Assembly (NCBI GenBank): GCA_963813345.1
Contig: CAWEYR010000014.1
Coordinates: 113,561-177,560 of the forward strand
Direction: 5' to 3'
DNA: 64,000 nucleotides
Source: CAWDDA01 sp963813345
GTDB taxonomy: Bacteria; Acidobacteriota; Blastocatellia; RBC074
The notes under the pieces are model-generated. The model was not told the DNA's origin and ran no database searches. It saw nothing but the letters and a program-made list of their open reading frames with translations. The translations under genes and the position numbers were made by a program. Positions 48,181 through 56,711 of this stretch are shown one piece after another. How positions within the stretch are numbered: position 1 is the stretch's first letter; the number at the start of each line of letters is the position of its first letter.

Positions 48181-50232
48181 ATGACACTAACCTGGATCAC
48201 CCTCGCGCCGCTTGCAGGCGCTATTCTTACCGGGTTCTTTGGAAAGCGGCTGGGCGAACGCCTCGTCAGTCTTCTGGCCTGCGGCAGCGTCGCAGTTTCA
48301 ACGGTGCTCGCATTCTACGCATTCTTCGTCAAAGCTGCTTCCGCTTGCGCCATCAGAACGCATATACACGGAGCACTTCTTTACGTGGCTCTCTGTCGGT
48401 AGTTTTCGTGCTGAGTTTGCTTACCTGCTCGACCCGCTGTCGGGAATTTATATCCTTTTCATAACCGGCGTCGGCCTTCTGATTCATATCTACGCTACCG
48501 GTTACATGCATGGAGATCCTGGGTTCTACCGGTTCTTTCGCCTATCTGAACCTTTTCATGTTCATGATGCTGACGCTCGTTCTGGCCGACAATCTGCTGT
48601 TGCTTTTTGTCGGGTGGGAGGGTGTCGGCCTTTGCTCGTACCTGCTGATCGGATACTACACTCGCCGTCAGGAGGCTGGAGATGCGGCGAAGAAGGCCTT
48701 TATTACGAATCGCATTGGTGACTTCGGATACATGATCGGAATGTTTCTCGTCTTCACGACGTTTGGAACGATCAGCTTTGTCACCAAACACGGTATTGAC
48801 GGCATCATCGCGCAGGCATCAGCGATGCCGGTGGAAGTCTTCGGAAGTATCGGCGTACTGACAGCGATCTCACTTTTGATGTTCGTCGGAGCGACAGGCA
48901 AGAGCGCTCAGATTCCTCTTTTCGTCTGGTTGCCTGATGCGATGGCGGGACCAACACCAGTCTCGGCTTTGATCCACGCGGCGACCATGGTTACGGCAGG
49001 AGTCTACCTGGTGGCGCGCTTAAGCGGTCTTTTTGTGAAGTCACCTACTGCGCTCGCTGTGGTGGCAGTCGTAGGGGCAGTGACGGCGATTTTTGCGGCG
49101 ACGATCGGTCTTGCTCAGAACGACATCAAGCGAGTGCTTGCATACTCGACGGTCTCGCAGCTTGGATACATGTTTCTTGCGTGTGGCGTGGGAGCGTTTA
49201 CGGCCGCGATATTCCACGTTATGACGCATGCATTCTTTAAAGCCCTTCTTTTCCTCGGGTCAGGCTCCGTAATTCACGGCATGCACGAAGAGCAGGACAT
49301 GAGGAGAATGGGCGGCCTCAAGAAGTTCCTGCCGATTACGTTCGCAACGATGCTTGCGGGGTGGCTCGCGATCAGCGGATTTCCGTTGATGGCGGGTTTC
49401 TTCAGCAAGGACGAGATTCTGTGGCGCACATGGTCAACCGAGGCGCTTCCGCATAACTGGGGTCGAGTACTTTGGGCAGTTGCTGCGTTCACAGCCCTTC
49501 TGACAGCAATTTATATGACGCGACTCATGGTCATGACTTTCTGGGGCAAAGAGAGATACGGGCACGGTACCGAAGGTCACACGGATACACATGCGGAAAG
49601 TCATGCGGGAAGTCATGCGGGAGGACACGCTGCAAAGCCACACGAGTCACCTGCTGTCATGTGGATTCCACTTGCAGTCCTCGCGATCCTTTCGACAATA
49701 GGCGGCTTTGTTGGCGTGGCACCGGCGCTCAGCAGCCTCGTCGGCATTCACTCGGAAAATCACTTCGAGCATTTTCTTGAGCCTTCAATTGGCAAGCCGG
49801 TGGTCGTTGGCCCTTCAGTTCCGGGTGCGCCGCGGGCAGTTCCCGTGCACGAATCTGAAGCCCATGACTTCGCCGGGGAACGTTTGTTTACTGGAATCTC
49901 AGTAGTCGTTGCCTTGTTCGGTCTGGTGCTGGGCTGGGTCGTGTTCACGCGGAATCCGCTCAAGAGAATGCCTTCGCTTCTCGAGAACAAGTACTTTGTA
50001 GATGAAATCTATGGAGCGACCATCATCAGGCCACTGGTCGACGTCTCCCGCAGCGGTTCTCTGGAAGATAGTCGACGTGAAGATTATTGATGGCATCGTC
50101 AACGGCACCGCCAAGGTATTGAGCGTCGCTGCGAGTGTGCTCAGACAATCGCAAACCGGATATGCGCGCGGTTACGCTGCCGCGATTCTACTTGGAGCTG
50201 TCGTTGTGGTCGGGTTCTTTTTGCTTAGATAA
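48181..50232 (+). CDS. nuoL: NADH-quinone oxidoreductase subunit L (frameshifted three times)
   Basis: About 680 residues pieced from four frames. Start MTLTWITLAPLAGAILTGFF; slip one near 48335-48345 into SERIYTEHFFTWLSVGSFRA; slip two at the TTT 48536-48538, where dropping one T gives PGFYRFFAYLNLFMFMMLTL; slip three near 50050 into VLWKIVDVKIIDGIVNGTAK and the last helix AAAILLGAVVVVGFFLLR. The main frame holds WEGVGLCSYLLIGYY, LPDAMAGPTPVSALIHAATM and FAATIGLAQNDIKRVLAYST, the antiporter-like core. A His-rich loop (49560-49650) interrupts the region after helix 12. Distal proton-pumping subunit with the long lateral helix. Confidence 0.92.
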
Positions 50233-50261
50233 AGGCTGCAGAATGTTACATTTTCCTGGCT

Positions 50262-50405
50262 CCGGAGGAGCCCAATGTTTATAGCCACGGTTTAAGGAGC
50301 AGTAACGAGCTCCGGAGGAGCGACATTCCGTACAGGAGGAGGTGCCGCTCCTCCGGAGCTCGGGTCTATCTTCACTTGTTTCTATAAACATTTGGCTCCT
50401 CCGGC
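50262..50405. repeat. Palindromic repeat, family F
   Basis: GGCTCCGGAGGAGCCCAATG-TTTATAG pairs with CTATAAACATTTGGCTCCTCCGG. Two more GAGCTCCGGAGGAGCG/CGCTCCTCCGGAGCTC blocks lie inside, forming a second hairpin. It fills the nuoL-nuoM gap and could be transcribed within the operon. Confidence 0.85.
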
Positions 50406-50428
50406 GCACGCCAATTAGTCAATCAGAT

Positions 50429-51978
50429 ATGAAGTCTTACATAGTCTCGATAACAGCATTTCTTCCGCTTGTCGGCGCGATTGCGATATTGCTGCACGGC
50501 CTTTTCTGGGGAAGACGTGGAGCGGACGGGCACCGGCTCGATAACCAGTACCGGTGGATCACTCTGCTTTTCACGCTTCTCACGTTTGCTGTTTCGATCG
50601 GCATGATCGTCTGGTTTGATTCGAGCTCGTCGGGGCCGCAGCTGGTTGAACGGCGTCCCTGGATTGGCAGTCTGGGAGCCAGCTATTTTGTCGCGGTGGA
50701 CGGAATCAGCGTTTGGCTCGTCCTGTTGACGACGTTCATTATGCCGATTTCGGTGCTGGCGAGTTGGCATATTCACAGTCGTGTCCGCGAATACATGATC
50801 TTCATGCTGGTTCTCGAGACCGGGATGATTGGCGTCTTTGTGTCGCTCGATATGCTTCTCTTTTATCTCTTTTTCGAGATAACCCTGATTCCGATGTATT
50901 TCCTGATTGGCGTCTGGGGAGGTGAGAGGCGAATCTATGCTGCGATCAAGTTCTTTCTCTACACTGTTGTCGGCAGCCTGCTCATGCTGCTTGCGATCAT
51001 CGCGCTCTATTTTCTGAATGGCGGAACGACGTTTGACATTCTGGAGATCACCGCCAATGTAGCTCAGGGCCGTCTTTCAATTGCGCATGACGTTCAACTC
51101 TGGTTATGGCTCGCATTCGCCCTCGCATTCTGCATCAAGGTACCGTTATGGCCGTTACATACGTGGCTGCCGGATGCGCACGTTGAAGCTCCAACGGCTG
51201 GCTCAATCATACTCGCGAGCGTTCTGCTGAAAATGGGAACCTATGGATTGATGCGTTTCAATCTGCCGATCTTTCCGGAAGTCTCGCGGGAACTTGCGCC
51301 TTACATGATGACGCTGGCTGTGATCGGCATTGTGTATGGTGCTCTGGTTGCCATGGTGCAGCCTGACATGAAAAAGCTCGTGGCGTACTCATCGGTCAGC
51401 CACCTTGGATTTGTTGTACTCGGGATTTTTGCGTTTACTGAGCTGTCGCTTCAAGGCGCCCTCTATCAGATGCTCAACCATGGAGTGTCGACTGGCGCAC
51501 TGTTCCTTTGCGTCGGGCATGATCTACGAGCGCCGGCACACTCGAGAGATCGCGGAGTTTGGCGGCGTGTCGACACCTATGCCTCGCTACTCAACGCTAT
51601 TCATGATCATTGCGCTCTCGAGTATTGGCCTGCCGCTGCTCAACGGTTTTATCGGTGAACTTCTGATTCTCGTCGGGACGTTTTCGTCGACCGTCCCTTA
51701 TGCGAGGACATTCGCGGTGATCGGCACAAGCGGGGTCATCCTCTCGGCAGTCTATCTGCTATGGATGCTGCAGCGTGTCCTTTTCGGCGAAACGGACAAG
51801 CCGGCTAATGAAAAGCTCGAGGATCTGGATGTGCGTGAGAAGGCGGCGCTCGTGCCGCTGGTGGTTATGGCGATCGTAATGGGGATTGCACCGATGATAT
51901 TTCTGCGTGCGACCCAGGCATCGGTAAATCAAGGTGAGAGACGCAATCGAAGGAAGAGTTCTGAGGGTATCAAAGTAG
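50429..51978 (+). CDS. nuoM: NADH-quinone oxidoreductase subunit M (frameshifted)
   Basis: ATG 50429 (MKSYIVSITAFLPLVGAIAI) is chosen since the upstream frame is repeat F. Slip one is in the GGG at 51515-51517: dropping one G gives ALFLCVGMIYERRHTREIAE. Slip two is likely in the GG at 51933-51934: dropping one G gives SVNQVRDAIEGRVLRVSK and a stop at 51976-51978, before nuoN, rather than an odd overlap of 89 bases into nuoN. Motifs: YLFFEITLIPMYFLIGVWGG, LPDAHVEAPTAGSIILASVL, MVQPDMKKLVAYSSVSHLGF. Antiporter-like proton-pumping subunit. Confidence 0.92.
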
Positions 51979-52014
51979 GGAAGCGTCTCGGGGAAGGGGT
52001 GTTTCGGAGAGGTA

Positions 52015-53595
52015 ATGGATATCGGGTTGTTGAAAATCAATTACGGGTCGATCGCACCGGAGCTGATCGCAGCCATCGCAGGCGTCGTGATCATGCTTCT
52101 TGACGCGCTAACGAACGGGCGTGCCCGGAAGGCGAACTCAATCGTCGCACTGGCCGGGATGGTCGCGGTCGCGGGATCGATCGTGGCGATATGGATGGGG
52201 TTCTGGGCTCCCTTCGGTGATCAGTATTTCAGCGGCATGGTTGTTGTCGATCCACTGCGTCTTTTCTTTGCAGCCATTATCGCGATCGTTGGAATCCTTA
52301 CAGTACTTCTCTCAGGCCAGTTCCTGGATGACGAACACCTGCCTTCGGGCGAGTTCCTGACACTCATAATGTTTGCGACCTGCGGGATGCTGATGATGGT
52401 TTCCGCAGGTGACCTGGTGATGGTCTTCCTTGGACTCGAGGTTTCATCGATAGCGAGCTACATTCTTGCCGGTTATCGCAAATACGATCTTCGCGCTAAC
52501 GAGTCGTCGCTCAAGTATTTTCTTCTTGGATCATTCTCAACAGCATTTCTACTCTACGGTATTGCGCTTGTTTACGGTGCGACCGGCACAACCAACATTG
52601 CAGGGATCAGGCAGGCCATACTGAATGAAGCCGTCAACACGCCGGAGCTGCTGCTGATTGGCGCTGCAATGATGCTTGTCGGATTTGGCTTCAAACTGGC
52701 ATCGGCGCCGTTTCATCTTTGGACCCCGGACGTCTATGAGGGCGCGCCGACGCTCGTAACAGCGTTCATGGCAACCGGGCCCAAGGCGGCTGTATTCGCA
52801 GCTTTTATCAGGGTGTTTTTGGGAGCGCTGAGTGCGCCAACGGCCGGTGTGGGGCTGAGGCTTCACGTGACATGGACGGCGGTGGTGGCCGTGATAGCAG
52901 TTCTGACGATGGTGATCGGCAACGTCATCGCGCTTTCCCAGACCAACATCAAGCGAATGCTGGCATACTCATCGATCGCCCATGCCGGATATACGCTGGT
53001 CGGCTTTTTAACAGGTGACTACGCCCCTGTCGGGTTCTACATGCTGGTTTACGCACTGATGAACATCGGTGCTTTCGCAGTGATACAAGTACTTGCCCGG
53101 CCGGGAGACGAGCGCACGCTGATTTCAGACTATGCTGGTATCGGATTCGAACTGCCGTGGCTCAGCTTTCCGCTTTCGCTTTTCCTGCTGAGCCTTGCTG
53201 GAATTCCGCCCACCGCCGGGTTCATCAGTAAGTTTTTCATTTTTCGATCTGCCTGGGAGGTTGCTCCAGCGCTTCGGTGGCTGGTTCTGGTTGCTATCAT
53301 CAACAGCATCATATCGGTCTACTACTACCTTTACCCGATCGTTCTCATGTTCTTTCGCCCCTTGCCGAAGGGTTTCGAAAGGCCGCGCGTGAGTGCCGGA
53401 GTTGGGACGGTGCTGGTGCTGACGATCAGTGCGATTCTTTATCTGGGATTGATGCCGAATCGCGTGCTGAATATGCTCGGCCAGCGCGCACCAACAAAGC
53501 TGCAGAGCGCCGAACGCTCCCTGGAAAGGTCGGCCTCATCGCAGCTATCCACGAAGAGCACAAACAGCCGAACGGAGCAGAGAGCGCGTGACTGA
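52015..53595 (+). CDS. nuoN: NADH-quinone oxidoreductase subunit N
   Basis: 526 residues, intact, about 14 helices. Motifs: FLGLEVSSIASYILAGYRKY, FKLASAPFHLWTPDVYEGAP, and ALSQTNIKRMLAYSSIAHAG with the pumping Lys and Glu. A GGAGAGG lies directly upstream. The tail after LNMLGQRAPTK is hydrophilic and overlaps the next gene by 8 bases. Confidence 0.95.
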   Translation: MDIGLLKINYGSIAPELIAAIAGVVIMLLDALTNGRARKANSIVALAGMVAVAGSIVAIWMGFWAPFGDQYFSGMVVVDPLRLFFAAIIAIVGILTVLLSGQFLDDEHLPSGEFLTLIMFATCGMLMMVSAGDLVMVFLGLEVSSIASYILAGYRKYDLRANESSLKYFLLGSFSTAFLLYGIALVYGATGTTNIAGIRQAILNEAVNTPELLLIGAAMMLVGFGFKLASAPFHLWTPDVYEGAPTLVTAFMATGPKAAVFAAFIRVFLGALSAPTAGVGLRLHVTWTAVVAVIAVLTMVIGNVIALSQTNIKRMLAYSSIAHAGYTLVGFLTGDYAPVGFYMLVYALMNIGAFAVIQVLARPGDERTLISDYAGIGFELPWLSFPLSLFLLSLAGIPPTAGFISKFFIFRSAWEVAPALRWLVLVAIINSIISVYYYLYPIVLMFFRPLPKGFERPRVSAGVGTVLVLTISAILYLGLMPNRVLNMLGQRAPTKLQSAERSLERSASSQLSTKSTNSRTEQRARD

Positions 53596-54088
53596 GCGCA
53601 TCAAGGCATCCGTTCTTGCCTCCCAGGTTCTTGCGAGTCTGGGCGCTGAAACGATCTCGGAAATCTATCGAAACCAGGTTCGCACGTTGAGAACGCGCCG
53701 TTACGAACTCCGGGCTCCTGCGCACGGCGCGTCCGTTGAAGTTCTCCACACTCTGCTTGGAATTGAACTCAAGATGGGAAAGCGGCGAGTTCATTGCCCG
53801 GACCTTGCAACAGCACGCTATCTTTTGGTGTTTGCGCGCCTTGGTTGTCACGAGATTGCGGTGCCCTACGACATAACGCGAATTGCGTTGCTTGCCCACG
53901 ACCTCGAGTCGTCGTGGCATCAGATGCTCACGCTCGGAAATTCTGTCTCTCAAGCGCGTGGACGGCACTTTCAGAGAAAGCTTGAGAAAACGCTCGTCTC
54001 GCGTCTTCTTGAAGAGCTGACTGCGATCGGAGCGGGTCCGGATCGACCGGAGTTTGTCCAGGAGACACGTCAACGGAAGAGGAAGTAG
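53588..54088 (+). CDS. Hypothetical protein translationally coupled to nuoN
   Basis: 166 residues from GTG 53588, overlapping the nuoN end by 8 bases (GTGACTGA). The protein is soluble, Arg-rich and helical: KASVLASQVLASLGAETISE, then a compact middle (EVLHTLLGIELKMGKRRVHC; LATARYLLVFARLGCHEIAV) with two Cys, and a basic tail ETRQRKRK. I recognise no family. The coupling suggests production together with complex I, for example as an assembly or stability factor, but it could equally be a nucleic-acid-binding neighbour. Confidence 0.75.
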   Translation: MTERIKASVLASQVLASLGAETISEIYRNQVRTLRTRRYELRAPAHGASVEVLHTLLGIELKMGKRRVHCPDLATARYLLVFARLGCHEIAVPYDITRIALLAHDLESSWHQMLTLGNSVSQARGRHFQRKLEKTLVSRLLEELTAIGAGPDRPEFVQETRQRKRK

Positions 54089-54092
54089 TGGA

Positions 54093-54240
54093 GTGGTCAG
54101 GGGTCAGTGGTCGGGGGTCGGGGTATGGAGTTCAAGCTTTAGCTTGCTCTTCTCAATTGAGCTATCAACCAGCAAGCTAAAGCTTGAACTCCATACCCTG
54201 ACCCCCGACCCACTGGTCCCTGACCCCCTGCTCCCTGACT
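54093..54240. repeat. Composite nested palindrome, family A copy 5
   Basis: Perfect 28-bp inner arms 54121-54148 and 54171-54198 (GGAGTTCAAGCTTTAGCTTG core). They are enclosed by purine/pyrimidine-biased outer arms made of GGTCAGGGGTCAGTGGTC and CTGACCCCCGACCC-type words. Lies after the last nuo-operon gene. Confidence 0.9.
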
Positions 54241-54302
54241 TTGATCCTTTTGTATGGCATCATGCTCGCTCACCCCTGAGCAATTTTAAGGAGTTCTAAG
54301 AG

Positions 54303-55751
54303 ATGAGTTGTTTCCGCAAGATAGTTTCTGGTGCTGCGATTGTCGCGAGCGTTCTGGCTGCGCTTTTGGTACCGAATCTCCAGAACACCAGCCGCTCATA
54401 TGCGCAAACGCAACAACCACCCCAACGTCCAGTGCAGGGTGAGCGTCCGGCAAAGCCTGTAAGCGAGGACGAGCCGGTTGCCGTAACTGGGCGCACGGGT
54501 CTTGAGGTTGACAGCGTTCTGAAGACCGAGCCGCTTGGTCCCAATCAGTTCGGAACCTTCTGGGGCGCGCAGATCAATAACGAGGGGGATGTTACCTTCG
54601 TTGGTAGATATGCTGATGCGAATGCAGCGGGTAAGTTCGGACAGGGAGTCTTCGTCAAGACAAAATCGGGGACGTGGCGATATGTACGCAATGCCGAAAA
54701 GGTCAGTAATCTCGATGAGAAGATGATAAATGTCGGGCCGTTCAATGTAGCAAACAACGGATCCGTGATTTTCACGGCGACCTTTGGAAGGAGCAATCCG
54801 CTTCACAAGCAGAGTTCAGCGGTTACCAGTGACGAGGGGCTGCTGAATTCGGCCAACAGTAATCTAGGGGTATTTGTCTGGAAGGACGGAATCCTTTCGA
54901 ACCTCTATCACCTTGGCGTGGAGGTACCAAACCTTCCTTCCCGTTTCAGCGGCTTCAGCAATCCATCCATCAACTCAAAGGGAGCTATCGCATTCGTCGC
55001 AGCTTACGTTGATCCTGATGGCCGGGGTCTATTCCATATTGAGGATGGCAAGCTCCGCATCGCCGCGCGTAGTGGTCAGAAGATATCGCCCACAGAAAAC
55101 GTGACATTTTCTGAGCATTTTTATCCGTCGCGCATCAACGAAAAAGGCGAAGTCGCATTCTTTGCCAGGATCGGAAATGGATCTGCAATCATGGTCAGTC
55201 GTCCGACGGGCATTGACATCATTGCGCGCGACAACACTCTCTCACCGATCAAGGGTGCTAAGTACATTGGCTTCGGAAACCGGGCTCCCGCAATAAATGA
55301 TAAGGGAGAAGTTGCCTATGCCGGATTCTATTCAGGTCCAAATGCAGGGCGAGCGCTCTTTATCAAAGGTGTAGGACCTGCGCGTGTGGTTGCTCGAACT
55401 GGCGATCCGACATCAAAGTTAGCATTTTCAGACTTTATGCAGCCATCGCTGAACAATCGGGGAGATGTCGTCTTCATTGGACGAATCGGGGGCCGGAGTC
55501 ACGGAGTCTTTCTGAAAACAGCACGTGGCCTGGAAGTAATTGCCCGTAGTGACGAAGTCCCGCCGGGGTTTGAGAAGGGAGCGGAGTTCAACAACTTCCA
55601 CATGCCGTCGGTCAATGACCAGGGCGAGGTTGTGTTTTACGCATATCTGAAGAACGCCAAATACGGAATTTTCAAGAAGGACGCGTCCGGTTTGAAGATG
55701 TTCCTCCAGCGCGGAGACCCGCTGCCATTTGACGCGACGAAGAAGCCTTAG
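54303..55751 (+). CDS. Secreted NxxGxVxFxA tandem-repeat protein
   Basis: 482 residues with signal peptide (IVSGAAIVASVLAALLVPN) and a Gln/Pro-rich linker, then about seven copies of a 50-60 residue unit with the core NxxGxVxFxA: INNEGDVTFVGRY, VANNGSVIFTATF, INSKGAIAFVAAY, INEKGEVAFFARI, INDKGEVAYAGFY, LNNRGDVVFIGRI, VNDQGEVVFYAYL. Known as the choice-of-anchor tandem-repeat family. Probably a beta-propeller exported to the cell surface. No C-terminal sorting motif is visible. GGAGTT lies 10 bases upstream of the start. Monocistronic. Confidence 0.85.
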   Translation: MSCFRKIVSGAAIVASVLAALLVPNLQNTSRSYAQTQQPPQRPVQGERPAKPVSEDEPVAVTGRTGLEVDSVLKTEPLGPNQFGTFWGAQINNEGDVTFVGRYADANAAGKFGQGVFVKTKSGTWRYVRNAEKVSNLDEKMINVGPFNVANNGSVIFTATFGRSNPLHKQSSAVTSDEGLLNSANSNLGVFVWKDGILSNLYHLGVEVPNLPSRFSGFSNPSINSKGAIAFVAAYVDPDGRGLFHIEDGKLRIAARSGQKISPTENVTFSEHFYPSRINEKGEVAFFARIGNGSAIMVSRPTGIDIIARDNTLSPIKGAKYIGFGNRAPAINDKGEVAYAGFYSGPNAGRALFIKGVGPARVVARTGDPTSKLAFSDFMQPSLNNRGDVVFIGRIGGRSHGVFLKTARGLEVIARSDEVPPGFEKGAEFNNFHMPSVNDQGEVVFYAYLKNAKYGIFKKDASGLKMFLQRGDPLPFDATKKP

Positions 55752-55754
55752 ACA

Positions 55755-55819
55755 TGTAGTACCGCCTTAGGCGGAATCGTGATCCGAGCTTCAGATTCCG
55801 CCTGAAGGCGGTACAACGT
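55755..55819. repeat. Family E repeat, full palindrome
   Basis: TGTAGTACCGCCTTAGGCGG-AAT pairs with ATTCCGCCTGAAGGCGGTAC-AACGTA across a 20-base loop. Half copies lie at 13208, 38741 and, within a gene, 12069. It separates two convergent genes and may end transcription both ways. Confidence 0.85.
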
Positions 55820-55822
55820 ACC

Positions 55823-56686
55823 TTATTCAATTCCTGCAGCTTTTCTCAATGCCCGCTTTGCCAGCACGCGAGCGAGATGCCGGCGATACTCTCCAGAGGC
55901 GTGAATATCGCTCATCGCATCACTAGCCTCCGCGTCGACTTTGTCACCGGCGGCATCAATCGCAGCGGGTTCGATCCGCATTCCAGTAAGCGCCTTCTCA
56001 GTTGTCTTTGCCCTGTAGGCTACAGGTGCGAGCCCGGTTACACCAATGCAAACCTTGTTAGCGATTCCATTCGCGTGATCCATCTGAATTGCCACGCCCG
56101 CGATCGCGTAACCTGAGGCTGGCTGTGCAATCTTCAGATATGCCGAGGCGCCCGGCTGTACCGGAAGGTTGATCTCGACTTCGGTCAAGATCTCGCCTGT
56201 GCGCACTGCGCTCGTGAGCATGCCGACAAAGAAGTCTTCCGCGGCGACTATTCGATCGCCGAGAACGCTCCGGAGATGGATTTTTGCATCCAGCGCCAGC
56301 ACAGCGGCAGGCCAATCCGCCGCCGGATCATTGTGCGTCAGACTCCCGCCGATAGTTCCGCGATTGCGCACCTGCTGATCACCGATATGGCTGGCAGTCG
56401 CGGACAAGAGCGGACAAACACGCTGTACGTCTTCCGAAGCTGCGATGGCGGCATGAGTCGCAAGCGACCCGATTCGGAGAGTATTATTCTCAACCCTGAT
56501 GAAGCTCAGCTCGCTGATTCGTCCAATATCAATAAGCGCAGCCGGCGCAGCGAGTCTAAGCTTGAGCAAGGGAATCAGACTGTGGCCTCCGGAGAGAATC
56601 TTGCAGTCGTCGGCGAAACGCTCGATCAACGTCAGCGCTGCTTCGACGGAATCCGGTGCGTGATATTCAAAGTTCGAAGGAATCAT
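55823..56686 (-). CDS. Molybdenum hydroxylase FAD subunit (CoxM-like)
   Basis: ATG 56686 (MIPSNFEYHAPDSVEAALTL) gives 287 residues; GAGGAAG lies 10 bases upstream. FAD motifs: LSGGHSLIPLLKLRLAAPAA and HIGDQQVRNRGTIGGSLTHN. The C-terminal domain ends at RRHLARVLAKRALRKA. It passes electrons from the 2Fe-2S subunit to FAD and onward. Last gene of the S-L-M run; an earlier TTG at 56719 would overlap the large subunit. Confidence 0.9.
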   Translation of the reverse strand: MIPSNFEYHAPDSVEAALTLIERFADDCKILSGGHSLIPLLKLRLAAPAALIDIGRISELSFIRVENNTLRIGSLATHAAIAASEDVQRVCPLLSATASHIGDQQVRNRGTIGGSLTHNDPAADWPAAVLALDAKIHLRSVLGDRIVAAEDFFVGMLTSAVRTGEILTEVEINLPVQPGASAYLKIAQPASGYAIAGVAIQMDHANGIANKVCIGVTGLAPVAYRAKTTEKALTGMRIEPAAIDAAGDKVDAEASDAMSDIHASGEYRRHLARVLAKRALRKAAGIE

Positions 56687-56711
56687 CGGTTTTCCAACTT
56701 CCTCTCTGTCC

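Noticed and set aside
51405..52103. NuoM C-terminal frame extending 89 bases into nuoN
   Set aside because: The Arg-rich tail is unlike NuoM; removing one G at 51933 ends the protein at 51978 with a NuoM-like tail.
38987..53595. Programmed ribosomal frameshifting in nuoD, nuoL and nuoM
   Set aside because: No slippery heptamer with a downstream pseudoknot was seen, and the breaks share a homopolymer-error pattern with unrelated genes across the window.
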